Notes: generated by a model not told the origin, from the letters alone. A stretch of DNA of 64,000 nucleotides from Phenylobacterium soli (GCF_003254475.1 NZ_QFYQ01000001.1:1116001-1180000); one strand, 5' to 3'. Positions 10,961 through 21,164 are shown, counted from the stretch's first letter. Numbers and translations: made by a program.

Positions 10961-11509
10961 TCAGTGCTTCTCGGTCTTGCCCGACAGCCAGTCCATCAGC
11001 GCCAGCAGCACGCCCGAGACCACGAAGGTCACGTGCACCCCGACCAGCCAGGCCAGGGTCCGGTCGTCCGGCCCCTCGCCCTCGGTGAGCTTCATGAAGG
11101 CCTTGAGGAGGGCGATGGCGCTGATCGCCACGATCGAGGCGATGAGCTTCAGCTTCAGGCCCGAGAAATCCACCGCCCCCATCCAGTCGGGCCGGTCCTC
11201 GTCCCCGCCGGTGTCGATCTTCGAGACGAAGTTCTCGTAGCCCGAGAAGATCACGATCAGCAGCAGGTTGGCCGCCAGCGACAGGTCGATCATCGACAGG
11301 GCCATGAGGATCGCGCCCTCCGGCTTCATCGACATCACGCCTGACAGCTCGTGGACCGCCTCGTTGGCGAACACGACGAGCAGGGCGCCGAGCGCCACGA
11401 TCAGCCCGATGTAGAACGGCGCCAGCAGCCAGCGGGAGCGGAAGATCCAGAGCTCCAGCGCACGTTCGGCGGCGGGCTTGCGGGACGGGGTTCGGTCGGG
11501 CTCGGCCAT
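10961..11509 (-). CDS. UPF0114 / YqhA family membrane protein
   Basis: A 182-residue protein with three to four membrane segments (about 28-50, 75-95, 125-145 and 155-172) and the family motifs SRWLLAPFYIGL, IDLSLAANL and GYENFVSK. The function of UPF0114 is unknown. The ATG at 11507-11509 gives the usual family length with a short hydrophilic tail of about 20 residues. It stands on its own between convergent and codirectional neighbours. Confidence 0.87.
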   Translation of the reverse strand: MAEPDRTPSRKPAAERALELWIFRSRWLLAPFYIGLIVALGALLVVFANEAVHELSGVMSMKPEGAILMALSMIDLSLAANLLLIVIFSGYENFVSKIDTGGDEDRPDWMGAVDFSGLKLKLIASIVAISAIALLKAFMKLTEGEGPDDRTLAWLVGVHVTFVVSGVLLALMDWLSGKTEKH

Positions 11510-11559
11510 GAGGCCAAGGTAGTCACCGCGCGCCCGCCCGCAATGGGCTGGACGCAGGT

Positions 11560-12951
11560 TCAGCGCCGGGCGTTCGCCCAGGCCACGGCGTCGCCGACCA
11601 GCCGGTCGGCGGCGCGGATGTCGCCGGCGAAGGTGTCGGCGTCGCCGAGCCTGACCACCACCAGCCGCGCCGAGGGGACCACGACCACGTACTGCCCGCG
11701 CGCCCCGCGGGCCATGAAGCTGCCGGCCGGCATGTGCGGCCGCGTCGCCCGCGCGCCATCGTTGTCGCCGTTGACCCACAGCCCCGCGCCGTAGCCGAAC
11801 CGCTCGCTGCCCGGCGTCAGGCGCGTGGAATAGGCGACCCACCCGGCGGGCAGGATCCGCTCGCCGCCCACCACCCCATCGTCCAGGTAGAGCAGGCCGA
11901 GCCGCGCCCAGTCCCGCGCGCTCGCCAGCATCTGGGTCGCGCCGATCGGCGAGCCCATGGCGTCGGTCTCCAGGGTCACATCCTCCATGCCGAGCCGGTC
12001 GAAAACCTCCCGGCGGGCGAAGGCCTGCACGCCCGCCGGCCCGCCCGTCGCGTTCGTGACGATGCGCGCCAGGATGGCGGTGCTGCCGTCGGAATAGGTC
12101 CAGCTGGTCCCGGGCGCATGCGCGAGGGGCGCGGCCGCGGCGGCCCCGGCCATGTCCGGAACCGCGAACATCGTCTGGGCGGCGGGATCGAAGGCCGTGC
12201 GCCAGTCCGACATCAGCGACTGGCCGAGCTTCAGCCCGCTGGTCATCCGCAGCAACTCGTCGGGCGTGATGGCGTGGCGCGGATCGCGCGGATCGGCCCA
12301 GGCGGCCACGGGCGCCGGCGCCTCCATCGACAGCCGGCCTTGTCGGACCAGCACGCCGAGCAGCGCATTGGTCGCCGTCTTGGTCATCGACCAGCCGTGC
12401 ACCGGAGTGTCGACGCCATAACCCGGGCCGTAGCGCTCGGCGACGATCCGGCCGTCGTGGACGATCACCACCGCATGGGTCCAGCGGTGCGGCGCCGCCG
12501 CCGGCTCGGCGAAGGCGCGGTCGAGCGCGGCCTTCAGCGCCGGGTCGGCAGGCTCAACGGGCGCGGGTCCGGCGATCGGCGCCAGCAGGGCCGGCGCCCG
12601 CTCGCGCGGCAGGGCGACGGCCGGCGGGGTCACGCCCTCATCGATGACGCAGCCCAGCGGCCCGCGGAACACCGCCCGGCTGCGGGCCAGGCCCGCCAGG
12701 CTGGTGGTGACCGCCTGGCCCTGGCGGTCGACATCGCGGCGCAGCAGCCCCGCCAAGGGCGCGACCTGCGGCGCCACCGCCTCGCGATAGAACCGCTCCG
12801 GGTCCTGACCCGAGACGAAGGTGGCCGAGCAGATCTCGTGCGCCGCCATGGCGGTCGGCACGCGCGCGGCGCGGACGGGACTCAGCGTGCCGCAGCCGGC
12901 GAGGGGCAGGGTGGCGAACGCCAGGACAGGAGCGAGCAAGGTGCGAAGCAT
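11560..12951 (-). CDS. Serine hydrolase of the beta-lactamase/class C family, lipoprotein
   Basis: A 463-residue protein with a lipoprotein signal peptide (LPLAGC, acylated Cys at residue 20). The penicillin-binding-fold SxxK motif is SMTK at 188-191, a Y-S-D motif lies near 288, and a late conserved PAGSFMARGARGQ block is present. Such serine hydrolases include esterases, D-aminopeptidases and carboxypeptidases. Nothing points to antibiotic hydrolysis in particular. It is codirectional with, and just downstream of, an AraC-type regulator gene 36 bp away. Confidence 0.82.
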   Translation of the reverse strand: MLRTLLAPVLAFATLPLAGCGTLSPVRAARVPTAMAAHEICSATFVSGQDPERFYREAVAPQVAPLAGLLRRDVDRQGQAVTTSLAGLARSRAVFRGPLGCVIDEGVTPPAVALPRERAPALLAPIAGPAPVEPADPALKAALDRAFAEPAAAPHRWTHAVVIVHDGRIVAERYGPGYGVDTPVHGWSMTKTATNALLGVLVRQGRLSMEAPAPVAAWADPRDPRHAITPDELLRMTSGLKLGQSLMSDWRTAFDPAAQTMFAVPDMAGAAAAAPLAHAPGTSWTYSDGSTAILARIVTNATGGPAGVQAFARREVFDRLGMEDVTLETDAMGSPIGATQMLASARDWARLGLLYLDDGVVGGERILPAGWVAYSTRLTPGSERFGYGAGLWVNGDNDGARATRPHMPAGSFMARGARGQYVVVVPSARLVVVRLGDADTFAGDIRAADRLVGDAVAWANARR

Positions 12952-12987
12952 GGGGGCCTTCCGAAGTTGGGAGGCCGCGATCTGCCC

Positions 12988-14097
12988 TCAGCCGGAGGCG
13001 CGCTTCGCGCCGAGTTTCGAATTCGGCAAGTCGCCGCCCAGCTGCGTGCGACGATAGTCGCTCGGCGTCGCTCCGGTGTCGGCCTTGAAGGCGCGGTTGA
13101 ACGGCCCCAGCGAGTTGAAGCCGGCGTCGAGCGCGATGGTCAGGATCGGGACCTCCGCCTGCCCGGGATCGGCCAGGGCGGTTTTCGCCTCCTCGATCCG
13201 GAAGCGGTTCAGGAAGGCGTTGAAGTTGCGCTCCCCCAGGCTCTGGTTGATCAGCCGCCGCAGGCGGTATTCGGCCACCCCCATGCGGTGCGCCACCTCT
13301 CCGATCGAGAGACGGTCCTGGCGGTAGAGCCGCTCCTCCCGCATCAGCCGCTCGAGCTCGGCGAGCCGCTTCCGCTCAGCCGGGTCGAGATCGCGCGTCG
13401 CCGGGGCGGCCTGGCGGGGCGCGGCGCCCAGCACGCCGCTGGCGTCGGTCCGCAGCAGGCTCCAGGCGGCGATGAGCGCGATGACCGCCAGCGCGGCGAC
13501 GTCCGCCAGCCGCTCGGGCGCGGCCGGCCGGCCGCGCGTCGCCACGGCGGCGATCACGGTGAGGATGGTGTGGGCGAAGGCCGCCGCCACCACCACCAGC
13601 CGCACGCGCCGGCGCGGCTCCACGAGGTCGGACCGCCAGCTCGCCAGCGCCTGGGCGATGGCCGCCAGGGCGAAGCCCGCCGCCTGGACCGCGCGCAGCG
13701 TGCCGAGCGCCGCCGCCACCGGCGCGGGCCCCAGGCTCTCGCTGGCCGTCTGGACGAGGCCCATCAGCACGATCGCCAGCCAGAGGACGGCGTGGGCGGG
13801 CCGCGGCCGGAAGCCGTCGTCGAACAGCGCGCGGGCGAACAGCCAGAAGAGGACGTTGACCCCCACCGCCAGGCCGCCGAGCGGCCAGCCGAGCGGGCCC
13901 GCAAGGTCGAAGCCGGGGGCGGAGCTGACCACATAGGCCAGGGCGCTGAGGATGAACCCGGCGCCGAGCCGGGCGGCGGTCTGCCGGCCGTGGTCGCGGA
14001 GCAGCACGGCGGCCAGCAGCGCCAGCAGCACCGCCGCGCCGCTGCGCAGCGCAAGGTCGATCAGGAAGAGCGGGGACGCCGCCGGGCCCGGGAACAT
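12988..14097 (-). CDS. AraC-family regulator with N-terminal membrane domain
   Basis: A 369-residue protein. Residues about 1-230 hold six or seven hydrophobic segments, and residues about 255-360 form an AraC-type double helix-turn-helix (IGEVAHRMGVAEYRLRRLIN, then FNSLGPFNRAFK). The membrane sensor plus AraC output suggests regulation in response to an envelope or lipid signal. The adjacent serine hydrolase is the obvious candidate target. ATG start. Confidence 0.85.
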   Translation of the reverse strand: MFPGPAASPLFLIDLALRSGAAVLLALLAAVLLRDHGRQTAARLGAGFILSALAYVVSSAPGFDLAGPLGWPLGGLAVGVNVLFWLFARALFDDGFRPRPAHAVLWLAIVLMGLVQTASESLGPAPVAAALGTLRAVQAAGFALAAIAQALASWRSDLVEPRRRVRLVVVAAAFAHTILTVIAAVATRGRPAAPERLADVAALAVIALIAAWSLLRTDASGVLGAAPRQAAPATRDLDPAERKRLAELERLMREERLYRQDRLSIGEVAHRMGVAEYRLRRLINQSLGERNFNAFLNRFRIEEAKTALADPGQAEVPILTIALDAGFNSLGPFNRAFKADTGATPSDYRRTQLGGDLPNSKLGAKRASG

Positions 14098-14130
14098 GTC
14101 CCGAGCATGCCAGCATCCCCTCCCGGACCG

Positions 14131-16500
14131 CTAGGCCCGCAGCTTGGCGCCGATCGCCTTCTCGGCCACTGCGACGATGCGGGCCGACAGGGCCTCGATC
14201 TCGGCGTCGGTCAGGGTCTTCTCGCGCGGCTGGATCGTCACCTCGACGGCGATCGACTTCTTCCCCTCCGGCACGCCCGGCCCCTGGTAGACGTCGAACA
14301 CGCGAGCCGCTTCGATCAGCTGCTTGTCGACGCCCAGGATCGGCCGCGCCAGCTCGCCGGCCGGCGTCGCCGCGTCCACAACGAAGGCGAAGTCGCGGGT
14401 CAGCGGCATGAGCTGGGAGAGCTCCAGCGCCGGCTTGGTCTTGACCGACTTCTTCTTCGGCTCAGGGATGTTCTCCAGCACCAGCTCGAAGGCCAGCATC
14501 GGGCCCTCGGCGTCCAGCGCTTTCAGGATCCGGGGATGCACCTCGCCGAACTCCGCCACCAGGTTCTTGGGGCCGAGCTGCAGCCTGGCCGAACGTCCCG
14601 GATGGAACCACGGCGAGGCCTGGCCCTGAACCACCTGCAGCGCCGGCGCGCCGAGCTCGTCGAGGAGGGCCATGAGGTCGGCCTTCAGGGCGAACAGCGG
14701 ATCGGGCAGGGCCTTCATCCAGCTCTTCGGCGGATGCGGCGCGACAAGGGCGGTGACCGCCGTCACCTGGTCGCCGGGGCCGTCGCCGCGATACAGCGGG
14801 CCGACCTCGAACAGGGCCACGTCCTCGAAGCCGCGCCGGGCGTTTCGCGCCGCCGCCTCGATCAGGTTGGCGATGATCGTCGGCCGCATGCAGGCGAGGT
14901 CGGCGGCGATCGGGTTGGTCAGCACCAGCTCCGCCTGGCCGCCGCCGAACAGCGCCGCCCAGTCGGTGCGCATGAAGCTCCAGGTCAGGGCCTCGTCGTA
15001 GCCGCGCGCCGCCAGCATGCGGCGGGCGTTGCTCATCCGCGTCTGGCGCACGGTCAGCATGCCGCCGGCCGGCCGGGCGATCTCGGGCAGGGGCTCGGAC
15101 GGCAGGGCCGGATAGCCGGCGATGCGCGCCACTTCCTCGACGAGGTCGGCCTTGCCCTCCACGTCGCGCCGCCAGGTGGGCGGCTGCACCATATCGCCCG
15201 AAAGCTCGAAGCCGAGGGCGGTCAGGATGGCGTCGATCCTGGCCGCCGGCAGGTCGAGGCCGGCCAGCTTCTTCACGTAGGCGCGGTCGAAGGCGAAGGC
15301 CTTGGGCGGGGCGGGGACCTCGCCGGCCATCTGGATCTCTGAGGGCTCGCCGCCGCACAGATCGAGGATCAGCTGCGTCGCCAGCTCCAGCCCCGGAACC
15401 ACGAAGCCCGGATCGACGCCGCGGGCGAACCGGTACTGGGCGTCCGAGACCAGCCCCAGCGCGCGGCCGGTCTGGGCCGTGCGGATCGGATCGAACCAGG
15501 CGCACTCGACGAAGACCTCGGTGGTGGCCTCCGTCACCTTGGTGCTCTCGCCGCCCATGACGCCGCCGAGCCCGATGGCCCCCGAGCCGTCGGCGATGAC
15601 GCAGACCTCCGGGCCGGCCGGATAGGTCTTGCCATCCAGCGCCTCGACCGCCTCGCCTTCGCGGCCAAGGCGCGCCTCGATGACGCCGCCCTTCAGCGTC
15701 GCCGCGTCATAGACGTGCAGCGGCCGGCAGCGGTCGTAGGAAAGGTAGTTGGTGACGTCGACGAGGGCGTTGATCGGCCGCAGGCCCACCGAGATCAGCC
15801 GCTGCTGCAGCCACTCCGGCGAAGGCCCGTTCTTCACGCCCCTGATCAGCCGGCCGGCGAACGCCTGGCAGGCCTCGCCGTCGACCTTGATCTCGATCGG
15901 CTCGGCGAACTTGCCGGCCACCGGCGCGACCGAGAGGTCCTTCAGCTTGCCGAGGCCCGCCGCCGCCAGGTCGCGGGCGATGCCGGCCACGCCCAGCCAG
16001 TCGGCCCGGTTCGGCGTCACCTCGAAGTCGACCACGGCTTCCAGGCCGAAAGCCTCGGCGGCGCTGACGCCGACGCCGAGGCTGTCCGGCAGCTCGACGA
16101 TGCCGTCGCTTTCCTCGGCGATCTCCAGTTCTTTGGCCGAGCACAGCATGCCATTCGAGACCACGCCGCGGACCGGGCGCGCCTCCAGGGTGATGCCGGA
16201 GCCGGGCACATAGGCGCCCAGCGGGGCGTAGATGGTCGTCAGGCCGGCCCGCGCGTTCGGCGCGCCGCAGACGATCTCCTTGCGGCCGTCCTTGGTGTCC
16301 ACCTGGCAGACCCGCAGCCGGTCGGCGTTGGGGTGCTGCACGGCCTCGACGATCTTGGCCACCGAGAAGGCGGCCAGCTTGGCCGCCGGGTCTTCCACGT
16401 GCTCGACCTCGAGGCCGGCCATGGTCATGGCGTCCACCACCTGGTCGACGCCGGCGTCGGTCTCCAGGTGGTCCTTGAGCCAGGAGAGGGTGAATTTCAT
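14131..16500 (-). CDS. pheT: Phenylalanine-tRNA ligase beta subunit
   Basis: A 789-residue beta subunit of the (alpha-beta)2 phenylalanyl-tRNA synthetase. It has an N-terminal tRNA-binding OB domain (around residues 40-150, with CGAPNARAG), the B3/B4 editing region, B5 domain motifs and a C-terminal ferredoxin-fold anticodon-binding domain (from about 690, [13 protein letters not shown]). The length is normal. It lies 14 bp downstream of pheS on the same strand, so the two are cotranscribed. Confidence 0.97.
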   Translation of the reverse strand: MKFTLSWLKDHLETDAGVDQVVDAMTMAGLEVEHVEDPAAKLAAFSVAKIVEAVQHPNADRLRVCQVDTKDGRKEIVCGAPNARAGLTTIYAPLGAYVPGSGITLEARPVRGVVSNGMLCSAKELEIAEESDGIVELPDSLGVGVSAAEAFGLEAVVDFEVTPNRADWLGVAGIARDLAAAGLGKLKDLSVAPVAGKFAEPIEIKVDGEACQAFAGRLIRGVKNGPSPEWLQQRLISVGLRPINALVDVTNYLSYDRCRPLHVYDAATLKGGVIEARLGREGEAVEALDGKTYPAGPEVCVIADGSGAIGLGGVMGGESTKVTEATTEVFVECAWFDPIRTAQTGRALGLVSDAQYRFARGVDPGFVVPGLELATQLILDLCGGEPSEIQMAGEVPAPPKAFAFDRAYVKKLAGLDLPAARIDAILTALGFELSGDMVQPPTWRRDVEGKADLVEEVARIAGYPALPSEPLPEIARPAGGMLTVRQTRMSNARRMLAARGYDEALTWSFMRTDWAALFGGGQAELVLTNPIAADLACMRPTIIANLIEAAARNARRGFEDVALFEVGPLYRGDGPGDQVTAVTALVAPHPPKSWMKALPDPLFALKADLMALLDELGAPALQVVQGQASPWFHPGRSARLQLGPKNLVAEFGEVHPRILKALDAEGPMLAFELVLENIPEPKKKSVKTKPALELSQLMPLTRDFAFVVDAATPAGELARPILGVDKQLIEAARVFDVYQGPGVPEGKKSIAVEVTIQPREKTLTDAEIEALSARIVAVAEKAIGAKLRA

Positions 16501-16514
16501 CTCAGCGCTCTCCC

Positions 16515-17627
16515 TTAGCTCAGGCCGGTGGCGGGGTTGGGGGCCTGGAAGGCCGAGAAGCCGTAGTGCTCGATCCAGCGCACATCGCCCGAGAACATGT
16601 CGCGCAGGTCCGGCATGCCGTACTTAAGCGCGCCCAGGCGATCGACGCCGAGGCCGAAGGCGAAGCCCTGCCACTCGTCGGGATCGAGGCCGCAGTTCTT
16701 CAGCACGTTGGGATGCACCATCCCGCCACCGAGGATCTCCAGCCAGTCGGCGCCCTCGCCGATCTTGATCGAGCCGCCGGACCGGTCGCACTGCACGTCC
16801 ATCTCGGCGCTGGGCTCGGTGAACGGGAAGTGGTGCGGCCGGAACCGCGTGACCACGGCCGAGGTCTCGAAGAACCGCCGGCAGAAGGTCTCCAGCGTCC
16901 ACTTCAGGTGACCCATGTGGATGGCGCGGTCGATGACCAGGCCTTCCATCTGGTGGAACATCGGGGTGTGGGTGGCGTCGCTGTCGGAACGATAGACCCG
17001 GCCCGGCACGATCACCCGGATCGGCGGCGCCTGGCCTTGGGCGACCCAGCTCGGCAGCTTGCCGTTCTGGCCCTGCTGCATCACCCGCACCTGCACGGGG
17101 CTGGTGTGCGTGCGCAGCAGCTTGCGCTCGCCGTTCGCGTCCTCGGGCAGCCAGAAGGTGTCGTGCATCTCCCGCGCCGGGTGCTTGGGCGGGAAGTTCA
17201 GGGCCGTGAAGTTGTGGAAGTCGTCCTCGATGTCCGGACCTTCGGCCAGGGCGAAGCCCATCTCGGCGAAGATCGCGATCATCTCGTCCATCACCTGCAT
17301 GGTCGGATGGACCCGGCCGCGGCGCTCGGGGGCCGGCGGCAGCGTCAGGTCCACGAACTCGGAGGCGAGCTTGGCGTCGAGCTCGGCGGCCTCGAGGTCC
17401 GCCTTGCGCTCGGCGATGGCGGCGGCGACGGCGTCGCGCAGGCCGTTGATCGCCGGGCCCTGCTCGCGGCGCTCCTCGGGGCTCATCTTGCCCAGGCCCT
17501 TGAGCAGCTCGGAGATGGAGCCGGACTTGCCGAGCGCCTCGACGCGCAGGGCTTCCAGCGAGGCCAGATCCTGAGCCGCGGCGGCGCGGGCCGTCAGGTC
17601 GGCTTGCAGTTGGGAAAGGTCAGTCAT
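16515..17627 (-). CDS. pheS: Phenylalanine-tRNA ligase alpha subunit
   Basis: A 370-residue catalytic subunit that charges tRNA-Phe. An N-terminal coiled-coil (about 1-90) is followed by the class II catalytic core. Motif 2 shows as [18 protein letters not shown] and motif 3 as [13 protein letters not shown]. The ATG start gives the usual N-terminus. An intrinsic terminator lies between the rplT stop and this gene, so pheS-pheT probably has its own promoter or depends on read-through. Confidence 0.97.
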   Translation of the reverse strand: MTDLSQLQADLTARAAAAQDLASLEALRVEALGKSGSISELLKGLGKMSPEERREQGPAINGLRDAVAAAIAERKADLEAAELDAKLASEFVDLTLPPAPERRGRVHPTMQVMDEMIAIFAEMGFALAEGPDIEDDFHNFTALNFPPKHPAREMHDTFWLPEDANGERKLLRTHTSPVQVRVMQQGQNGKLPSWVAQGQAPPIRVIVPGRVYRSDSDATHTPMFHQMEGLVIDRAIHMGHLKWTLETFCRRFFETSAVVTRFRPHHFPFTEPSAEMDVQCDRSGGSIKIGEGADWLEILGGGMVHPNVLKNCGLDPDEWQGFAFGLGVDRLGALKYGMPDLRDMFSGDVRWIEHYGFSAFQAPNPATGLS

Positions 17628-17675
17628 GGGACGGGTGTCCTAGCCTCAGGTCTTCACGGGGTGAAGGGGGCCAGC

Positions 17676-17711
17676 AAAAAGCCCCCCGGCGGTTCGGCCG
17701 GAGGGCTCTTG
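17676..17711 (-). terminator. Intrinsic terminator after rplT, upstream of pheS
   Basis: On the minus strand, AGCCCTCCGGC and GCCGGGGGGCTTTTT form a strong stem around a short CGAAC-type loop, directly followed by five T residues. It ends the rpmI-rplT transcript. Because pheS follows only about 50 bp later on the same strand, it could also act as an attenuator. I see no phenylalanine-rich leader peptide to support that. Confidence 0.8.
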
Positions 17712-17741
17712 AAAGCTTTGGAGATCGGGTGATCCCAGGCC

Positions 17742-18098
17742 TTAAGCCAGCGCGGCGCGAACCTTGTCGGCGATGGCCTTGAAAGCGACCGGATCCTTGC
17801 CCGCGATGTCCGCAAGCACCTTGCGGTCCATCTCGATCCCGGCCTTCTCAAGGCCGAAGATAAATCGGGAATAGGTGAAGCCTTCCAGACGCGCGGCGGC
17901 GTTGATGCGCTGGATCCACAGGGCGCGGAAGTTGCGCTTGCGGACCTTGCGGTCGCGGTAGGCGTACTGGCCGGCCTTGTCCACGGCCGCCTTGGCGGTG
18001 CGGATGGTGTTCTTGCGGCGCCCGTAGAAGCCCTTGGCTTGCTCGAGGACCTTCTTGTGCTTGGCGTGGGCGACAACGCCCCGTTTCACGCGAGCCAT
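17742..18098 (-). CDS. rplT: Ribosomal protein L20
   Basis: A 118-residue large-subunit protein beginning [16 protein letters not shown], with the long basic N-terminal helix ([18 protein letters not shown]) that threads into 23S rRNA and the globular C-terminus starting near [12 protein letters not shown]20 is needed early in 50S assembly and represses its own operon in enterobacteria. It lies 14 bp downstream of rpmI. infC is not adjacent here. Confidence 0.98.
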   Translation of the reverse strand: MARVKRGVVAHAKHKKVLEQAKGFYGRRKNTIRTAKAAVDKAGQYAYRDRKVRKRNFRALWIQRINAAARLEGFTYSRFIFGLEKAGIEMDRKVLADIAGKDPVAFKAIADKVRAALA

Positions 18099-18112
18099 CT
18101 GTCAGATCTCCC

Positions 18113-18313
18113 TTACAGGCCGTACGGCAGGAACTTCTTGATGATGGTCGCGTCCGACGCGCTCATCACCTTGGTCCCGCGGTTCTGACGGATGTACTTG
18201 GCGTTGTGGCTGATCAGGCGGTGACGCTTGCCCGCCACGCCGGCCTTCAGCTTGCCGGACGCCGTGAGTTTGAAGCGCTTCTTGGCGCCCGACTTCGTCT
18301 TCAGTTTCGGCAT
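18113..18313 (-). CDS. rpmI: Ribosomal protein L35
   Basis: A 66-residue basic protein starting [15 protein letters not shown], with the conserved ending [12 protein letters not shown]. The ATG at 18311-18313 matches the universal L35 start; the frame extends upstream without similarity. It is first in the rpmI-rplT unit, behind a promoter and a leader of about 90 bases that can fold. Confidence 0.97.
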   Translation of the reverse strand: MPKLKTKSGAKKRFKLTASGKLKAGVAGKRHRLISHNAKYIRQNRGTKVMSASDATIIKKFLPYGL

Positions 18314-18358
18314 TTCACGTCGGAGCCGAAGCCCCGTCCTTCTAGGTCGTGTTGATGA

Positions 18359-18388
18359 ACCGCCCTGGCATGCCTTTTGGCCAGGCGG
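18359..18388 (-). promoter_or_regulatory. Hairpin in the rpmI-rplT leader
   Basis: The leader RNA contains CCGCCTGGC and GCCAGGGCGG, which can pair with one bulge around a loop of about 10 bases. It sits between the predicted promoter and rpmI, where L20-binding leaders occur in other bacteria. Control by L20 is an inference from position only. Confidence 0.35.
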
Positions 18389-18403
18389 CTCCGAAGAGCG
18401 GGG

Positions 18404-18432
18404 CACATACGCGAAAGGCCGTCTGAAAGCAA
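18404..18432 (-). promoter_or_regulatory. Predicted promoter of rpmI-rplT
   Basis: On the minus strand, TTGCTT (-35, 18427-18432) and TATGTG (-10, 18404-18409) are separated by 17 bases. The site lies about 90 bp upstream of rpmI, in the gap after the end of nhaA. Its spacing is ideal and its sequence stands out from the GC-rich surroundings. Confidence 0.5.
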
Positions 18433-18454
18433 GTTCGGCGGCCGCGCTTGCGGC

Positions 18455-19636
18455 TCAGCCCTCCGCCTTGCGCCGCGCCTGCGCCCAGGCCAGCACCGCC
18501 GACCCCGCCAGGGTCGAGAGCACGCTGCCCATGATCACCCCGGCCCGCACCTGGCCCTGCTCGGGCCCGGCGCCGGGGAAGGCCAGGGCGCCGATGAACA
18601 GGCTCATGGTGAAGCCGATGCCGGTGAGCAGGGAGACGCCGAACAGCTCGACCCACTTCGCCCCCATCGGCCGGCGGGCGATCTTCAGCCCGGTCAGCAG
18701 GGCGATGGCCCCGAACACGCCGAGCGGCTTGCCGAGGAAGAGGCCGAGCGCCACGCCGAGCGACACCGGGCCGAACAGGTCGTCCAGCGACAGCCGGCCG
18801 AAGTCGAAGCCCGCCGCGCAGAAGGCGAACAGCGGCAGGATCAGATAGGCCACATAGGGGTGCAGGCTCTCCATGAAGTCCTGCAGCACCCCGGGGCGGC
18901 CCGGCTTCCTCGGCTCGACCGGGATGGTCATGGCGGCCGCCACCCCGGCCACCGAGGTCGAGATCCCCGACTTGAAGGTGAAGCCCCAGACGATCAGGAA
19001 GCCGAGGGCGTAGAACAGGTAGGGCGCCTGGCGCCAGCGGCCCATCAGCCCCATCAGGGCCAGGGCTGCGAGGGCCGCGGTCAGGGCCGCCACCCGCACA
19101 TGGGTGGTGAACACCGCGCCGATGATCGCCACGGCCCCGAGGTCGTCGACGATGGCCAGGGTCAAAAGGAAGATGCGCAGCGCCGGCGGCAGCCGCGGCC
19201 CGGCGACCGCCAGGGCGGCGATGGCGAAGGCGATGTCCGTGGCCACCGGCGTCGGCCACCCCTGGGGCGCGCCGCCGGCGCCCGCGTTCAGCGCCAGATA
19301 GATCAGCGCCGGGACCGCCATGCCGCCGAGCGCGGCGAAGATTGGCAGGGCGAGGCGCCGGGGATTGGCCAGCTCGCCCTTCAGCACCTCGTATTTGATC
19401 TCCAGGCCGACGACGAAGAAGAAGATCGCCATCAGCCCTTCCTTGACCCAGTCCAGCACCGGATGGGTCTCGGCGAAGCCGCCGATCTGGATGGTGAAGG
19501 GCGCCTCGAGGAAGCGGAAATAGAGCCCGTCGGCCGGCGAGTTGGCCATGACGATGGCGACCAGCGCCGCCGTGGCCAGGATCGCGCCGGAAGCGCTCTC
19601 GGTCTTCAGGAAATCGAGGGTGATGCGCCGGGCCAT
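18455..19636 (-). CDS. nhaA: Na+/H+ antiporter NhaA
   Basis: A 393-residue inner-membrane antiporter with about twelve membrane segments. It exchanges external protons for internal sodium, supporting pH and salt homeostasis. The family's conserved segments are seen: GLMAIFFFVVGLEIK, the paired aspartates in ATDIAFA and LAIVDDLGAVAII (the ion-binding site), and GIGFTMSLFIGALAF. Length is standard. It appears monocistronic, with rpmI following on the same strand 140 bp later. Confidence 0.96.
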   Translation of the reverse strand: MARRITLDFLKTESASGAILATAALVAIVMANSPADGLYFRFLEAPFTIQIGGFAETHPVLDWVKEGLMAIFFFVVGLEIKYEVLKGELANPRRLALPIFAALGGMAVPALIYLALNAGAGGAPQGWPTPVATDIAFAIAALAVAGPRLPPALRIFLLTLAIVDDLGAVAIIGAVFTTHVRVAALTAALAALALMGLMGRWRQAPYLFYALGFLIVWGFTFKSGISTSVAGVAAAMTIPVEPRKPGRPGVLQDFMESLHPYVAYLILPLFAFCAAGFDFGRLSLDDLFGPVSLGVALGLFLGKPLGVFGAIALLTGLKIARRPMGAKWVELFGVSLLTGIGFTMSLFIGALAFPGAGPEQGQVRAGVIMGSVLSTLAGSAVLAWAQARRKAEG

Positions 19637-19739
19637 GGGCCCCGGTTAGCACGCTATCCGAGCACAATCGACGTCGGCGCTGCGCGGCGGCCCGGCGGCG
19701 GCTATAGGTTGGCCAACCAACAAAGTGCCGGAGGGAACC

Positions 19740-20303
19740 ATGAGACTGTCCAAGCCCCGCATCGCGCCCCTGTCCGACGCCGAGCTCACGCCCGAGCAGG
19801 CCGAGGCGCTGGAAGCCTTCCGGCCCGGCCCGGTGCTCAACATCTTCCGCACCCTGGCCCGCGCGCCCAAGGCCCTGAAGCGGTTCAACGACTGGGGCGG
19901 CTATGTGCTCTCCCGCCGCAACGACCTGCCGGCCCGCGAGCGCGAGATCGTCATCCTGCGCATCGGCTATCTCTGCCGCTCGGGCTACGAGTTCACCCAG
20001 CACACCCGCATCGGCCTGCAGTCAGGCCTCACCGCCGACGAGATCGTTCGCATCAAGCAGGGCGCCGGGGCCGGCTGGAGCCCGGCCGACGCCGTACTCA
20101 TCAAGGCCTGCGACGAGCTGCACGCCGACCAGTTCATCACCGACCCCACCTGGGCCGAGCTGAAGGCCCACTGGTCCGAGAAGCAGTGCATGGACGTGGT
20201 CTTCACCGCCGCCCAGTACACCCAGGTCTCGATGTTCCTGAACACCTTCGGCGTGCAGGTCGAGGACGGCCAGACCGTCGATCCAGAGCTGAAGGTCTCC
20301 TGA
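19740..20303 (+). CDS. Carboxymuconolactone decarboxylase family protein
   Basis: A 187-residue all-helical protein of the AhpD/CMD fold, with the region REREIVILRIGYLCRSGYEFTQH (about residues 58-80). Only one cysteine is present at the CxxC position of AhpD, so peroxidase-type redox chemistry is unlikely. The ATG at 19740 is preceded by GGAGGG. It lies 3 bp upstream of an SDR gene, suggesting a two-gene catabolic unit of unknown substrate. Confidence 0.85.
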   Translation: MRLSKPRIAPLSDAELTPEQAEALEAFRPGPVLNIFRTLARAPKALKRFNDWGGYVLSRRNDLPAREREIVILRIGYLCRSGYEFTQHTRIGLQSGLTADEIVRIKQGAGAGWSPADAVLIKACDELHADQFITDPTWAELKAHWSEKQCMDVVFTAAQYTQVSMFLNTFGVQVEDGQTVDPELKVS

Positions 20304-20306
20304 GCC

Positions 20307-21110
20307 GTGGCCGGCCGTCTCGAAGGCAAGCGGGTCATCGTCACCGGCGCCGGCCAGACGCCGGGCGAGACCCTCGGCAACGGCCGCGCCATCTCCCTGC
20401 TCTTCGCCCGCGAAGGCGCCAGGGTGGTTTGCGCCGACCGCATCCTCGAGCGCGCCGAGGAGACGGTGCGGATGATCGCCGGGGAGGGCGGCGAGGCGGT
20501 CGCCGTCCAGGCCGACGTCAGCAAGGCGGCCGACTGCGCCGCCCTCGTCCAGGCGGCGAAGGACCGCTTCGGCGGCCTCGACGTGCTGGTCAACAACGTC
20601 GGCATCGGCGGCGGCGGCGACGGGCCGGCCCACGCGATCGAGGAGGCCGCATTCGACCGCATCCTGGGGGTCAACCTCAAGGGCATGATGCTGATGACCA
20701 AGGCGGCCCTCTCGGTCCTGCGCGAGCAGGGCGCGGGCGCCATCGTCAACATCTCCTCCCTGGCGGCGATCGCCGGCGGCGCCCAGCTCGCCTACGAGGT
20801 CTCCAAGGCCGGCGTGAACCGGCTGACCACCTCGGTCGCCCAGGCCAACGCCCGCAGGGGCGTGCGCTGCAACGCCATCATGATGGGCTTCATGGACACC
20901 CCCATGGCGGTCGCCGGCATCGCCGCCGCCCGCGGCGAGAGCCAGGCCGAGGTCCGCGCCCGCCGCGACGCCCAGGTGCCGCTCGGCGGCAAGATGGGCA
21001 CGGCCTGGGACACCGCCTACGCCGCCCTGTTCCTGGCTTGCGAGGAGTCGCGCTTCGTCACCGGGGCGATCCTGCCGGTGGACGGCGGCATGGGCGTGCG
21101 CATCGGATAG
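20307..21110 (+). CDS. Short-chain dehydrogenase/reductase (SDR)
   Basis: A 267-residue classical SDR. The cofactor loop is VTGAGQTPGETLGNG near residues 12-26, an NNVGIGGGG segment marks the fold, and the catalytic Ser-Tyr-Lys appear as NISS and YEVSK. The GTG start lies 3 bp after the preceding stop, showing translational coupling to the CMD-family gene. Substrate unknown; oxidation of an alcohol in a degradative pathway is plausible. Confidence 0.87.
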   Translation: MAGRLEGKRVIVTGAGQTPGETLGNGRAISLLFAREGARVVCADRILERAEETVRMIAGEGGEAVAVQADVSKAADCAALVQAAKDRFGGLDVLVNNVGIGGGGDGPAHAIEEAAFDRILGVNLKGMMLMTKAALSVLREQGAGAIVNISSLAAIAGGAQLAYEVSKAGVNRLTTSVAQANARRGVRCNAIMMGFMDTPMAVAGIAAARGESQAEVRARRDAQVPLGGKMGTAWDTAYAALFLACEESRFVTGAILPVDGGMGVRIG

Positions 21111-21164
21111 CGCTCCGGCTGCATCGTTGACGCGCAGGGCGGCGCACCACACCCTCCACGGGCA

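Noticed and set aside
11734..15342. Open frame of about 1,200 codons on the plus strand
   Set aside because: It runs antisense through the serine hydrolase, AraC regulator and pheT, which are clear genes; the product is low-complexity.
17628..17741. Phenylalanine leader peptide for pheST attenuation
   Set aside because: No short frame with several Phe codons lies before the hairpin; only an intrinsic terminator is supported.
18377..21130. Open frame of about 917 codons on the plus strand
   Set aside because: It is antisense to nhaA and out of frame with the CMD and SDR genes; shadow frame.
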